In this document: positions 18,596-27,721 of the stretch, piece after piece
Layout: every line of letters begins with the position of its first letter
Numbering within the stretch: the stretch's first letter is position 1
Notes under the pieces: generated by a model
Told to the model about the DNA's origin: nothing
Seen by the model: the letters and a program-made list of their open reading frames with translations, nothing else
Database searches by the model: none
Source: Bacteroidales bacterium
GTDB taxonomy: Bacteria > Bacteroidota > Bacteroidia > Bacteroidales > UBA3824
Assembly: GCA_016286055.1 (NCBI GenBank)
Contig: JAEERW010000003.1
Span: 1-64,000 of the forward strand
Direction of reading: 5' to 3'
DNA: 64,000 bases
Made by a program: the position numbers and the translations under genes

Positions 18596-19330
18596 TTACA
18601 ATCTGTCTAGAAACTTGGTCTCTTCCAACTGTTTGTAGTACTCTTCGCGCTCAAGCACTTCTTGTTCGAGCGAGCCCATGGTCAGTTGCGAGAGGTCGTA
18701 TTCGCCGGCGGCAATAGAGTTGAGTTCGCGCTCGTCGGCTTGTTCCATATGGTTGTCGTGACTTTCGAGTTTTTTCATAAGTTTCTCTTTTTGCTTTACG
18801 GCTTTGATCTTGTCTTTGAGTTTGAGGTATTCGTCTTGTTTTTGGTCAAATACTGTGATGCGCTCTTTGTAGCCGTTGATTTTGTCGCGGTAACCTTTTA
18901 CTATGTTGTCGCACTTGTCTTCGGCTTCAAATTCTATTTTGGGACCAAACTGCTCACGTATCTGGTCGTAGTTTTCGTAGAGTTTGTCTTTTTCTAACAT
19001 AACGCCCTCTTTTTGGGCTGCGGCTGAGTATGCCGAAAAAATAGCATCGTTGCTCCATGATGTAAGACGGCGTATTTCGCTTTCTGCCTTAAACTTGTTG
19101 CGACGGGATTCTGCTATCTGGTTGTTGATCTTTCCTTCGAGCGAGGCCTCTCCGTTGTCGAATGTAGACTGGTTGGAGGCATCTATCAACTTGCCTGAAA
19201 TAAATGTGGTGATTGCTAACAAAACTCCGCATCCACCAAGGATAAATCCTATGATACCATGTCCAAAAAGGCTGCTTATCAAGCCAATACCTACTAAAAT
19301 TAGGCTCAATATATATAATACTTTTTTCAT
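18596..19330 (-). CDS. Membrane-anchored coiled-coil protein of unknown function
   Basis: 244 residues. Two hydrophobic segments at the N terminus (about 4-22 and 28-46, VLYILSLILVGIGLIS and IIGFILGGCGVLLAI), then a long charged, Lys/Glu-rich region with coiled-coil character (about 65-210). No family recognised. It lies between tilS and tpiA in the same direction, with short gaps, and may be in their transcript. The frame and composition fit a real gene; the function does not follow from anything visible. Confidence 0.6.
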   Translation of the reverse strand: MKKVLYILSLILVGIGLISSLFGHGIIGFILGGCGVLLAITTFISGKLIDASNQSTFDNGEASLEGKINNQIAESRRNKFKAESEIRRLTSWSNDAIFSAYSAAAQKEGVMLEKDKLYENYDQIREQFGPKIEFEAEDKCDNIVKGYRDKINGYKERITVFDQKQDEYLKLKDKIKAVKQKEKLMKKLESHDNHMEQADERELNSIAAGEYDLSQLTMGSLEQEVLEREEYYKQLEETKFLDRL

Positions 19331-19412
19331 AAGCTATAATTTTTTTTGCCTCCAAAGTTAATGCTTTTTTGGTTAATAGCGATGGTTTTTGTAGTGATTT
19401 TATTAAAAAAAA

Positions 19413-20747
19413 TTATAACGTGCTGTTAATACGTAATATACGTGTAGTTTCGGATGTAACTTTGTATGTTTCCGAGGCACGTATGCCCACTGCCCAAATG
19501 ATGTTGCTGCCAGAGCATAGTATTGCGGTACGTTCTTTGTCTACCACTGGTAGTTTGTGGTCTATAAATATGTCGCTTAGCTTTTTGGCTTGTTTGCGAC
19601 CAAACGGAACTATGGTGTCGCCGCTGTGCCAATGCCTGATTTCAAGTGGAAATGTCAGCTTGTCGAAGTCGAAAAACGCTGTTTCGTTACCGCATTTGAG
19701 ATTTATGTCTGCTTTGTCGAATATTTCAAACTCAATCTTGTAATCTCCCCAATAAAAAACGCCTTTGTCTATGTCGCTTTTTTGAATCAATAGGGGTGAT
19801 GTTGTATTTTGGCTTAATTTATTGATAATAAGATATTTCCTATCTTTTAATAATTTATGGGAAGTACTAGTGAATATTTTGCCGCTTTCGCCAATAAGCG
19901 ACCCCTCGATTTGCTCCAATTGTTGTTTGTTGAAACCGTACGGATGCAAAACTTCAAACATAAACGCTTGGCGATGAGGATATTGCAACAGTTTTTCAAT
20001 GTCTATCCTAATACATCCGTTGTCGTTTACAAGCATATTGCTTTTTTGTTGTTCTATCTCTTCAAAATAGATACTCTTTACCTGACGCATATATTTAAAT
20101 GTGTCGGCAAAGCTATGGCGAAACGATGGATTGATTTGTTCAAAATATGGAATCACGCAGTTGCGTATTTTATTCCGCGAATACTCAGTTTCAAAGTTGG
20201 TGATGTCGGTAACGTATTCCAACCCATTATTATTTAGATATTCTTCGATTTCGTGCCTTGTAAAGCAGAGCATTGGGCGGATTATTCTGCCGTTTTTTTC
20301 GTGCATTCCGGTAAGTCCCGAAATGCCTGTACCACGCAAAAGGTTGAGCATAAAGGTTTCTACTGCGTCGTCGAGATGGTGGGCTACGGCAGTGCATTTA
20401 AAACCGTGAGTATTCATCAACCTATCAAATTCGGCATAACGCAAATCTCTTGCTGCCATCTCTATTGATATGTGTTTTTCGGCTGCGTAACTTTTTGTGT
20501 CAAAACTCTTTGTAAAGATTTCAACATTGTATTTTTTTGCCAAAGCCCTCACAAACGCCTCGTCGCGATTGCTATCCTCACCTCTAAGATGAAAATTAAC
20601 ATGTGAAATAGCCACCTTGTATCCCGCCTTAACGAACATATCGAGCATGCAAACCGAATCGGCCCCTCCGCTTATGGCAAGGAGTGTTGTTTGCGATTTG
20701 TTGGCGAGGCTGTGTGCGGCGATGTATTGGTTAAATTGTTGGAGCAT
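19413..20747 (-). CDS. tilS: tRNA(Ile)-lysidine synthase
   Basis: 444 residues. N-terminal PP-loop ATP pyrophosphatase with LLAISGGADSVCMLD, followed by ISHVNFHLRGEDSNRDEAF, AVAHHLDDAVETFMLNLLRGTG and the RPML segment, all typical of TilS; the C-terminal part (RHWHSGDTIVPFGRKQAKKLSDIFIDHKLP) is the TilS C-terminal domain. It converts C34 of the CAU-anticodon tRNA-Ile to lysidine so that AUA is read. It is divergent from coaX; the two promoters overlap in the 20748-20836 gap. Confidence 0.95.
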   Translation of the reverse strand: MLQQFNQYIAAHSLANKSQTTLLAISGGADSVCMLDMFVKAGYKVAISHVNFHLRGEDSNRDEAFVRALAKKYNVEIFTKSFDTKSYAAEKHISIEMAARDLRYAEFDRLMNTHGFKCTAVAHHLDDAVETFMLNLLRGTGISGLTGMHEKNGRIIRPMLCFTRHEIEEYLNNNGLEYVTDITNFETEYSRNKIRNCVIPYFEQINPSFRHSFADTFKYMRQVKSIYFEEIEQQKSNMLVNDNGCIRIDIEKLLQYPHRQAFMFEVLHPYGFNKQQLEQIEGSLIGESGKIFTSTSHKLLKDRKYLIINKLSQNTTSPLLIQKSDIDKGVFYWGDYKIEFEIFDKADINLKCGNETAFFDFDKLTFPLEIRHWHSGDTIVPFGRKQAKKLSDIFIDHKLPVVDKERTAILCSGSNIIWAVGIRASETYKVTSETTRILRINSTL

Positions 20748-20784
20748 AACTTTTGCTGTCGGAAGAATATGTCGGTTTTGGATG

Positions 20785-20811
20785 CAAAGTTATCAAAATT
20801 TTCTATCTTTG
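20785..20811. promoter_or_regulatory. Divergent -7 boxes for tilS and coaX
   Basis: Minus strand TAACTTTG at 20785-20792 faces tilS; plus strand TATCTTTG at 20804-20811 faces coaX. They are 12 bases apart, so transcription of the two genes may be mutually exclusive. Confidence 0.5.
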
Positions 20812-20836
20812 CGCTATCACCAAAAACAAAAAAAAT

Positions 20837-21631
20837 ATGCTTTTAACATTCGATATAGGCAATACTAACATCAAAGCGGCTGTGTTTAACAATAGCCAAG
20901 TAGTTGAACAGTGGCGCATTAGCACCGATACAAAGCGTACGGGCGACGAATATTTCGCTCTGCTGCATATTTTATTTAAAGATTTTGGGTTGGATGCTAC
21001 TCAAATAGATAATGTGGTGGTGAGTTCGGTGGTGCCGCAACTTATTGGTGCGTTTGTTATTGTATCTCAGCGTCTTATTAATAAAAAACCGTTAATTGTG
21101 GGTGCGGATGTGTTTCCGAGCCTTCCTGTAAAAGTTCCCTCTGGAAGCGAACACGAGATAGGAGGGGACTTGCTTTGCGATGCTGTACAGGCTTGGGAAA
21201 CTTTTCACTGTGCTTGTATTGTGGCTGATTTTGGTACTGCGTTGTCGTTTACCGCATTGGACGATAAGGCAAATATCGCAGGTATCGCCATAGCACCAGG
21301 CATTGGCACTGCGCTCAAATCGCTTTTTAGCAATACCGCCCAATTGCCATCTGTGCCGTTAGAGATTCCGCCTTCGAGCCTCGGAACCAACACGGTAGAA
21401 TGTATCCAAAGCGGCATTCTTTATGGTTACAAAGGTCTTGTGGAGGGTATAATTTCGCAAATGAAAGCCGATATGGAACGGCAGCACGGAGTGCCTCAAA
21501 ATCAAATTCGCACTATTGCCACGGGCGGATTAAACACTATTCTCGCTCCTATAACAAGTGTATTTGATAAGATAGATAAAGAATTAACGCTCAATGGATT
21601 GTATACAATTGCCAAGTACGCTTTAAAATAA
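20837..21631 (+). CDS. coaX: Type III pantothenate kinase
   Basis: 264 residues from the ATG at 20837. ASKHA-fold kinase for the first step of CoA synthesis: N-terminal FDIGNTNIKAAVF phosphate loop, VVVSSVVPQL, DLLCDAVQAWE, IVADFGTALSFTAL, and IAPGIGTALKSLFSNTAQLP. Not inhibited by CoA in known family members. The open frame extends upstream to 20753, but that part lies in the promoter and is not homologous. Its 3' end overlaps the end of the convergent gene by nine bases. Confidence 0.95.
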   Translation: MLLTFDIGNTNIKAAVFNNSQVVEQWRISTDTKRTGDEYFALLHILFKDFGLDATQIDNVVVSSVVPQLIGAFVIVSQRLINKKPLIVGADVFPSLPVKVPSGSEHEIGGDLLCDAVQAWETFHCACIVADFGTALSFTALDDKANIAGIAIAPGIGTALKSLFSNTAQLPSVPLEIPPSSLGTNTVECIQSGILYGYKGLVEGIISQMKADMERQHGVPQNQIRTIATGGLNTILAPITSVFDKIDKELTLNGLYTIAKYALK

Positions 21632-22447
21632 AGATAATTGCGGCGGACGGTATTCGGGCCAGCCGGTTGTCATGCCACAACGTTTTGCCGTGCGTACAAA
21701 GGTGTTAGACAAAGCCATAAAGTTAGGACCGAAAGTTTCGTCCTTGCCCGAAAATAGTTGTTGGTATTGTTCTACCAGTTGTGGATAGCGGAGACCTATA
21801 TTATCGAATAGATATTGGCGCGTGGTGTCGTTTAAAGCGAGTTTTTTTTGATATGCGGCAAAAGTAGCTCCGTTTTGAGCGGCAGATTCCAATATTGTGG
21901 ATAGGCTCTGTTCCGAGTCGTTGATAAATGGCAAAACGGGGTTTATCCAAACTCCTGTTTTTATTTTTGATTCTGCTAACTGTTTGATTATCTGCAATCG
22001 CTGTTGAAATAGCGGGAATCCAGGTTGCATTATTTGCAATACAGAATCGTCGGCAGAGGGAATCTTTATGGCAACAGAACAATAGTATGGCGCAAGTTGT
22101 TTAAGCGTAGGCAGATGCTTTATAATTTCGCTGCATGATGTAACAATTGCAGCATGAAAACCGAGCCTCATACAGCATTTCAAAGCCGTTTCAAATATAT
22201 CGGCACATATTTCATCGGCAAATATTTCGTAATCAATGCCAAATGCCACAGCTTGCTGTTTTTTTATGGCTTTGAGTTCGCGTGTCAGCTTTTTTGAAAA
22301 TGCTTCGGTAGATTCAAACGGAGATGTAATAGCCTTAGTTACAGGGTTTTCAACATAGATTTCCGACGAAGGCGCATTGCACCCCAAATCTGCCGAATAG
22401 GCAAATCCAAAATGGTAGCTCGGGGGCTGCTGTATGAGAATTTTCAT
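21623..22447 (-). CDS. Radical-SAM-like (SPL-type) protein without the cluster cysteines
   Basis: 274 residues. The core resembles the spore-photoproduct-lyase-like radical SAM group: EIYVENPV...ELKAIKKQQAVAFGIDYEIF, LKCCMRLGFHAAIVTSCSEIIKHLPTL, SVAIKIPSADDSVLQIMQPGFPLFQQRLQ, GVWINPVLPFINDSEQ and GATFAAY. However the CxxxCxxC loop expected near residue 25-35 is absent: that place reads LGCNAPSSEIYVEN, one cysteine only. So it probably does not bind a SAM-linked cluster. The gene is intact and of normal length, suggesting a changed function, not decay. It is four bases downstream of the PurF-like gene and likely co-transcribed with it. Confidence 0.65.
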   Translation of the reverse strand: MKILIQQPPSYHFGFAYSADLGCNAPSSEIYVENPVTKAITSPFESTEAFSKKLTRELKAIKKQQAVAFGIDYEIFADEICADIFETALKCCMRLGFHAAIVTSCSEIIKHLPTLKQLAPYYCSVAIKIPSADDSVLQIMQPGFPLFQQRLQIIKQLAESKIKTGVWINPVLPFINDSEQSLSTILESAAQNGATFAAYQKKLALNDTTRQYLFDNIGLRYPQLVEQYQQLFSGKDETFGPNFMALSNTFVRTAKRCGMTTGWPEYRPPQLSLF

Positions 22448-22450
22448 GGC

Positions 22451-23887
22451 TTATTGACCTACTCCTGTGCCGTCGAAACAGTGTGTGCAGAGGTGCTGTT
22501 TGGGCAAACCTATGGCGCGAACAAGTGCGTCTAACCGTTGGAATTTCAATGTAGTTAAGCCGAGTTCTTTGCGGATTTCTTCCACCATATCCTTGTATTC
22601 TTGGCTGTCGGGGTCGGCATATTTGGGAAGATCCTCTTCGTTGACACAGCCTTTGAGATTGGTGATTGCCTTGCGGGTGGCAAGTTCAAGATTGCTGCGT
22701 GAACGGCTAAAATTCAAAAATTCGCACGGGTATACCAGCGGGGGACAAGCCACACGCATGTGCACCTCTTTGATACCGTATTCGTAAAGGTCTTTAACAT
22801 TATCTTTGAGCTGTGTGCCGCGCACAATGCTGTCGTCGAGGAATATACCTTTTTTGCCGTTGATGAGGGCAGAGTTTGGTATAAGTTTCATTTTGGCAAC
22901 AAGTTCGCGTTGTTTCTGGTTTTGCGGCATAAAGCTGCGGGGCCATGTGGGAGTGTATTTGGCGTAAGGACGTATGTAGGGAATATGCGCCTTGTTGCTG
23001 TATCCCAGTGCATGACCCACTCCGCTGTCGGGAATACCTGCTACAAAATCCACATCGGGCTTTTTGCCGTTGTTTTCTTCCATATCAGCTGTGGCGAGTT
23101 CAGATCCGTTGTTGTAACGGGTTTCGTCCACGTTGATTCCTTCGTAAAACGATGGCGGATATCCATAGTAAACCCACAGGAATGAGCAAATTTGCATATC
23201 CTTTTCGGCGGGTTTGAGTGTGCGTATGCCGTTGGCAGTGATTTCTACAATTTCGCCTGCGCCAATATAATTGAAAATTTTGTAACCGAGATTGATAAAC
23301 GACGAAGTTTCAGAAGCGGCGCAAAATGCTCCATCTTTGTGACCTATAATAATAGGTGTGCGTCCGTGTTTGTCGCGACCCGCTATAATGCGGTCTTTGT
23401 ATAAAATAAGTATTGAGCAAGAGCCTTTTATGCGTTCGTAAACGTTTTTGATACCCTCCTCAATTGTGGTTTTTTCGCACACGAGCATTGCCACAAGTTC
23501 GGTGGCGTTGTACGAGCCTTGCGAGGTTTCGGCAAAATGTTCGCCTTTGTCCAAAAAGTAGCGTGCAATTTCGTTTATGTTGTTGATTTTGGCTACTGTG
23601 GCAATGGCAAAACGCCCTATTCGCGATTCAATTACCAAAGGTTGAGGCTCTGTGTCGCTAATGCAGCCTATGCCCGAACAGCCGTTAAACGAATTGGCGT
23701 CGCTCTCAAACTTTGTGCGGAAATAGCTATTTTCGAGGCTGTGGATAGCACGCTCGTAAATGCCTGTATTAGAGTTGAAAATTGCCATACCACCTCTTTT
23801 GGTGCCGAGGTGAGAATGATAGTCGGTTCCGTAGAACACGTCTGAAACGCAGTTTTCTTTTGAAACTGCACCGAAGAAACCACTCAT
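22451..23887 (-). CDS. Amidophosphoribosyltransferase-like protein lacking the N-terminal cysteine
   Basis: 478 residues with the two domains of PurF: an N-terminal Ntn glutaminase-type domain and a C-terminal phosphoribosyltransferase with the PRPP motif GIFLDDSIVRGTQLKD. PurF makes phosphoribosylamine from PRPP and glutamine. Here the N terminus reads MSGFFGAVSKENC in place of MCGI(V/F)G, so the catalytic Cys is Ser, and HSHLGTKRGGMAIF replaces the usual QHRGQDAAGI. Sequences of this kind occur in Bacteroidota beside a canonical PurF, as far as I know. It may use ammonia, use Ser as nucleophile, or be regulatory. Promoter at 23912-23942. Confidence 0.75.
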   Translation of the reverse strand: MSGFFGAVSKENCVSDVFYGTDYHSHLGTKRGGMAIFNSNTGIYERAIHSLENSYFRTKFESDANSFNGCSGIGCISDTEPQPLVIESRIGRFAIATVAKINNINEIARYFLDKGEHFAETSQGSYNATELVAMLVCEKTTIEEGIKNVYERIKGSCSILILYKDRIIAGRDKHGRTPIIIGHKDGAFCAASETSSFINLGYKIFNYIGAGEIVEITANGIRTLKPAEKDMQICSFLWVYYGYPPSFYEGINVDETRYNNGSELATADMEENNGKKPDVDFVAGIPDSGVGHALGYSNKAHIPYIRPYAKYTPTWPRSFMPQNQKQRELVAKMKLIPNSALINGKKGIFLDDSIVRGTQLKDNVKDLYEYGIKEVHMRVACPPLVYPCEFLNFSRSRSNLELATRKAITNLKGCVNEEDLPKYADPDSQEYKDMVEEIRKELGLTTLKFQRLDALVRAIGLPKQHLCTHCFDGTGVGQ

Positions 23888-23911
23888 AACTGATGTCTTT
23901 TAATTTTGCGG

Positions 23912-23942
23912 CAAAAGTAAACAAAAAGATTTAAGTAGCAAA
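23912..23942 (-). promoter_or_regulatory. Promoter of the PurF-like gene
   Basis: On the minus strand TTTG (23939-23942) and TACTTTTG (23912-23919) are 19 bases apart. Confidence 0.55.
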
Positions 23943-23986
23943 CAAAAGATGATAATTACGCAAAGTTCGCAAAAAAGAATAATTTT

Positions 23987-24042
23987 CTGCCATTTTGTCT
24001 TACTTTGTGTCATAATGTCTATTGCATTGTGTCAATTTGACA
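23987..24042 (+). promoter_or_regulatory. TG(T/C)CA array upstream of clpB
   Basis: This 311-base gap before clpB holds TGCCA at 23988, TGTCT at 23996, TGTCA at 24008, TGTCT at 24016 and the palindrome TGTCAATTTGACA at 24030-24042. The same pentamers, in the same orientation relative to transcription, are arrayed upstream of dnaK (63258-63362). A heat-shock operator or activator site is a reasonable guess. Apart from this and the PurF-like promoter, nothing else was seen in the gap. Confidence 0.45.
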
Positions 24043-24198
24043 GTGTTTGTTTTCTATCCCATTACTCTAAGATAATGAATATCATTTTAATTATCAATAC
24101 GTTATAAAATATTTCGCATTTTCTTTCAAAAATCTATCCTCTATCTGGCAAATCTTTTGTAAATTGTAACGCGTAAACAATTTTAAGCAACTTATATT

Positions 24199-26784
24199 AT
24201 GAACTTCGACAAATTTACAATCAAAGGGCAGAAGGCCGTGCAGGATGCGGTGGCGCTTAGTCAGCGTGCCGGATGTCAGGCTATCGAAACCGGACACCTG
24301 CTCTCTGCCATTATCAAAGCCGATGAAAACATCACCAACTTTATTTTCAGGAAACTGAATATCAATTTGCAAACCTTCCAGCGCACGTTGGACGCTATTT
24401 GCAGCCGTTACACCAAGGTGCAGGGCGGCGAACCTTACCTCAGTAGCGACTGTCAGCGCGTATTGCTCAATGCTCAATCCGATGCCGAAAAGCGTGGCGA
24501 CGAGTTTGTTACCATCGAGCATATCTACCAGGCATTGCTTAATGCCGGTGACGACGTGGCTAATATGATGAAAGACAGCGGGTTCAACGCCAAAGAACTT
24601 GCCAAGGCTATCGACGAACTTCACGGTGGCTCAAAGGTTACAAGCCAGAGTGCCGAGGATACTTACCAAAGTCTTTCTAAATACGCTATAAACCTTAACG
24701 CTCAGGCACTTAAAGGCAAACTCGACCCTGTTATCGGTCGTGACGACGAAATCCGTCGTGTGCTTCAAATCCTGAGTCGCCGTACCAAAAACAACCCGAT
24801 ACTTGTGGGCGAACCCGGCGTAGGTAAAACCGCTATTGCTGAGGGACTTGCGCATCGTATCATCAATGGCGACGTGCCCGAAAACCTTAAATCTAAGCAA
24901 CTTTATTCGCTCGATATGGGCGCATTGATTGCCGGTGCTAAATATAAAGGTGAGTTTGAGGAACGCTTAAAGTCTGTGGTTAAGGAGGTTATAGATTCCG
25001 ACGGTGAAATTATCCTTTTCATCGACGAAATTCACACCCTTGTGGGCGCAGGCAAGAGCGACGGTGCTATGGACGCTGCTAACATCTTGAAACCTGCCCT
25101 TGCCCGTGGCGAACTAAAAGCCATTGGCGCAACTACTTTGGACGAATATCAGAAATATTTTGAGAAAGACAAGGCGCTCGAACGTCGTTTCCAGCCCGTT
25201 ATGATCGACGAGCCTAACGTGGAGGATGCCATTTCTATTCTCCGTGGATTAAAAGAGCGTTACGAAAACCACCACCATATCCGTATCAAAGACGAGGCTA
25301 TAATTGCCGCTGTGGAACTGTCAAACCGCTATATATCAGACCGTTTCCTCCCGGATAAGGCTATCGACCTTATCGACGAAAGCGCAGCAAAACTCAAAAT
25401 TGAGATGAACTCTGTGCCCGAACCTTTGGACGAGGTTAACCGCAAAATTCGTCAGTATGAAATTGAGCGTGAGGCAATTAAGCGTGAAGGTGATTCTGCC
25501 AAAATTGAGAAAAACGCCAAAATACTTGCTGAACTCAACGAGGAACGTTCAAATCTTAACGCTAAGTGGCAGAGCGAGAAGGAGATAGTGCAAAAAATGC
25601 AACAGTTGAAGTCCGACCTCGAAAACCTCAAAAACCAGTACACCAAGGCAGAGCGCGAAAGCAACCTCCAACTTGCCTCTGAGTTGAAATACGGCCGTAT
25701 TCCCGAAGTGGAAAACCAGATTAATCAGTTGAAAACGCAACTTGAAGAAAATCAAAAAGATTCGCCGCTTATCAAGGAAGAGATTGGATATGAGGACATT
25801 GCAGAGGTAATTTCGCGTCAAACGGGTATTCCGCTTACAAAATTGATGCAGACCCAGAAAGAAAAACTCCTCAACCTTGAAAACGAACTTCATAAACGTG
25901 TTGTAGGTCAGGACCTTGCAATATCTGTTGTGGCAGATGCCGTTCGCCGTAGCCGTGCGGGATTGCAGGATAGCAAAAAGCCTATTGGTTCGTTTATCTT
26001 CCTCGGTACCACGGGTGTAGGTAAAACCGAGTTGGCAAAGGCTCTTGCCGAATTCCTCTTCGACGACGAAAACCTTATGGTGCGTATCGATATGAGCGAA
26101 TATCAAGAAAAATTTGCTGTAACGCGTCTTATCGGAGCGCCTCCCGGATACGTTGGTTACGATGAGGGCGGACAACTTACAGAGGCAGTGCGCCGTAAAC
26201 CCTATTCGGTTATCCTTTTGGACGAAATCGAAAAGGCTCATCCCGACGTGTTCAACATTTTGCTGCAAGTGCTTGACGATGGCCGTCTTACAGATGGAAA
26301 GGGTCGTACTGTAAATTTCAAGAACACCATTATAATAATGACCTCAAACCTCGGCAGCGACGTTATCCGCCAAAATCTTGAAGAACTCAACGGTCAGAAC
26401 GACGAGCAGATTCTCGACGCCACACGCACACAGGTGATGAACCTTTTGAAAAACACCATCCGTCCCGAGTTCCTCAACCGAATCGACGAGACTGTGATGT
26501 TTACACCTCTGAGCGAGCAACAGATAGCGCAAGTGGTTGACATTCAAATGAATGTTATCAACAAGAGTCTCAAAGAGCAAGGTTTGCAAATACACCTTAC
26601 CCCCGAGGCGGTAAAATGGGTTGCTCACAAGGGTTACGATCCACAGTTTGGAGCACGTCCTGTAAAGCGTGTTATACAAAAACAGATTCTCAACACCCTT
26701 GCCACCGAACTCATCTCGGGTCGCATAGGCAAAAAGCCCGAAATCCTTGCCGATGTAAAAGGCGACAAGATAGTGTTTGAATAA
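24199..26784 (+). CDS. clpB: ATP-dependent disaggregase ClpB
   Basis: 861 residues, the full family length. N-terminal repeat domain ([20 protein letters not shown]), first AAA+ module with Walker [10 protein letters not shown] at about 204-212 and Walker [14 protein letters not shown], a middle coiled-coil region at about 400-530 typical of ClpB and not of ClpA/C, then the second module with GTTGVGKTE at about 603 and [16 protein letters not shown]. Works as a hexamer with DnaK to rescue aggregated proteins. dnaK is at 61197 and shares upstream motifs with this gene. Confidence 0.98.
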   Translation: MNFDKFTIKGQKAVQDAVALSQRAGCQAIETGHLLSAIIKADENITNFIFRKLNINLQTFQRTLDAICSRYTKVQGGEPYLSSDCQRVLLNAQSDAEKRGDEFVTIEHIYQALLNAGDDVANMMKDSGFNAKELAKAIDELHGGSKVTSQSAEDTYQSLSKYAINLNAQALKGKLDPVIGRDDEIRRVLQILSRRTKNNPILVGEPGVGKTAIAEGLAHRIINGDVPENLKSKQLYSLDMGALIAGAKYKGEFEERLKSVVKEVIDSDGEIILFIDEIHTLVGAGKSDGAMDAANILKPALARGELKAIGATTLDEYQKYFEKDKALERRFQPVMIDEPNVEDAISILRGLKERYENHHHIRIKDEAIIAAVELSNRYISDRFLPDKAIDLIDESAAKLKIEMNSVPEPLDEVNRKIRQYEIEREAIKREGDSAKIEKNAKILAELNEERSNLNAKWQSEKEIVQKMQQLKSDLENLKNQYTKAERESNLQLASELKYGRIPEVENQINQLKTQLEENQKDSPLIKEEIGYEDIAEVISRQTGIPLTKLMQTQKEKLLNLENELHKRVVGQDLAISVVADAVRRSRAGLQDSKKPIGSFIFLGTTGVGKTELAKALAEFLFDDENLMVRIDMSEYQEKFAVTRLIGAPPGYVGYDEGGQLTEAVRRKPYSVILLDEIEKAHPDVFNILLQVLDDGRLTDGKGRTVNFKNTIIIMTSNLGSDVIRQNLEELNGQNDEQILDATRTQVMNLLKNTIRPEFLNRIDETVMFTPLSEQQIAQVVDIQMNVINKSLKEQGLQIHLTPEAVKWVAHKGYDPQFGARPVKRVIQKQILNTLATELISGRIGKKPEILADVKGDKIVFE

Positions 26785-26808
26785 ATCATTCTAACATAGC
26801 GGATTATT

Positions 26809-26845
26809 TCAGCGGACAAGATAAACTTGCCCGCTGATTTTTTTT
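26809..26845 (+). terminator. clpB: Rho-independent terminator of clpB
   Basis: TCAGCGGACAAG at 26809-26820 pairs with CTTGCCCGCTGA at 26826-26837 with a single mismatch, loop ATAAA, followed by eight T. Confidence 0.85.
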
Positions 26846-27120
26846 GGTTTTTAGTTGGTATTTCTCATTTATATTTGCCAAATTTGCACATACAAATCAG
26901 TTTTTCATTTATAATCTTTTAGAGACTGTGCAAAACCGTTTTGTCACAAAAGGTGGTATCAAAGAGCAAATGTTTAATGCCAGAAAAAATTATAGCAATA
27001 ACTCAGATAAAAAGAACTAATATCAAAATACTCAAAAAAATATGTGTATATTTGCACCATAAAACATAAAAACAAGAAACAGAAAAGTAATAAACTAACA
27101 TATTAAAATATTGGGCTTTA

Positions 27121-27290
27121 CGCTCTTATTCTCGGATAGATAAATTCCGCCAAATTTTACGACCGTGAGAATAAGTAAGCGATTAGGTTCACGTCGTATA
27201 GGCGTGAGCCGTTTTCGTGCTTATTTTACGTTCACGGTTCTTGGCGGAGCCTTTCTATCCAAAATAAGCATTATGCGAAAACGGCTACAC
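27121..27290 (+). ncRNA. Candidate structured RNA or regulatory leader
   Basis: The 573-base gap between clpB and the HTH gene contains an imperfect long hairpin. Outer stem: 27134-27153 with 27241-27260 (GGATAGA...TCCGCCAA pairs with TTGGCGGA...TCTATCC). Middle stem: ACCGTGA 27162-27168 with TCACGGT 27232-27238, continued by AATAAG/CTTATT. Apical stem: GGTTCACG 27186-27193 with CGTGAGCC 27203-27210, one G-U pair. Two alternative helices compete with it: CTTATTCTC 27125-27133 with GAGAATAAG 27167-27175, and AGCCGTTTTCG 27207-27217 with CGAAAACGGCT 27276-27286. That switch-like arrangement suggests RNA. A transposon-end remnant is the alternative. Not matched to any known RNA family by me. Confidence 0.45.
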
Positions 27291-27357
27291 GCTTTTTATT
27301 TTGCTTATATTGATGTGTTTAAGAGTACAAGGCTTCAAATGTGAACTTTTAGACGTA

Positions 27358-27612
27358 ATGGCAGAAACAGTAGATTCTGATTTTCATCTTGGAAGACTAA
27401 TACGACAGGAACTTATTCGTCAAAAGCGTTCTGTAACCTGGCTTGCCGATTGCATCAATTGCGACCGAACCAACTGCTATTGCATTTTTGAACGACAATA
27501 TATTGATATTGAGCTTCTTAAACGTATTAGTCGTGCACTAAATCACAATTTTTTTAATGAATTGGCTGCCTATATGGAAAGTGTCGTAAAAGTTTCGACA
27601 GATGTGTCGTAA
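27358..27612 (+). CDS. Small helix-turn-helix protein
   Basis: 84 residues from the ATG at 27358, or up to 103 from 27301. The motif FHLGRLIRQELIRQKRSVTWLADCINCDRTNCYCIF followed by IDIELLKRISRAL is an XRE-like helix-turn-helix of a type frequent in Bacteroidales. Probably a DNA-binding regulator; it could act on the BspA gene that follows or on its own structured leader. The last bases overlap the earliest possible start of the next reading frame. Target unknown. Confidence 0.65.
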   Translation: MAETVDSDFHLGRLIRQELIRQKRSVTWLADCINCDRTNCYCIFERQYIDIELLKRISRALNHNFFNELAAYMESVVKVSTDVS

Positions 27613-27721
27613 AAGTTTCGACACATTCCGCGGGATGATTCATTTGTATAATCGTATATTTTATTTGATAATGGTGGCGAATTCATCCATCAAAATTGTG
27701 ATTCCATTAAAATTATATGCT

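Noticed and set aside
25549-26268. Minus-strand open frame of 239 codons within clpB
   Set aside because: Antisense shadow of a highly conserved coding region, without promoter or protein-like composition.
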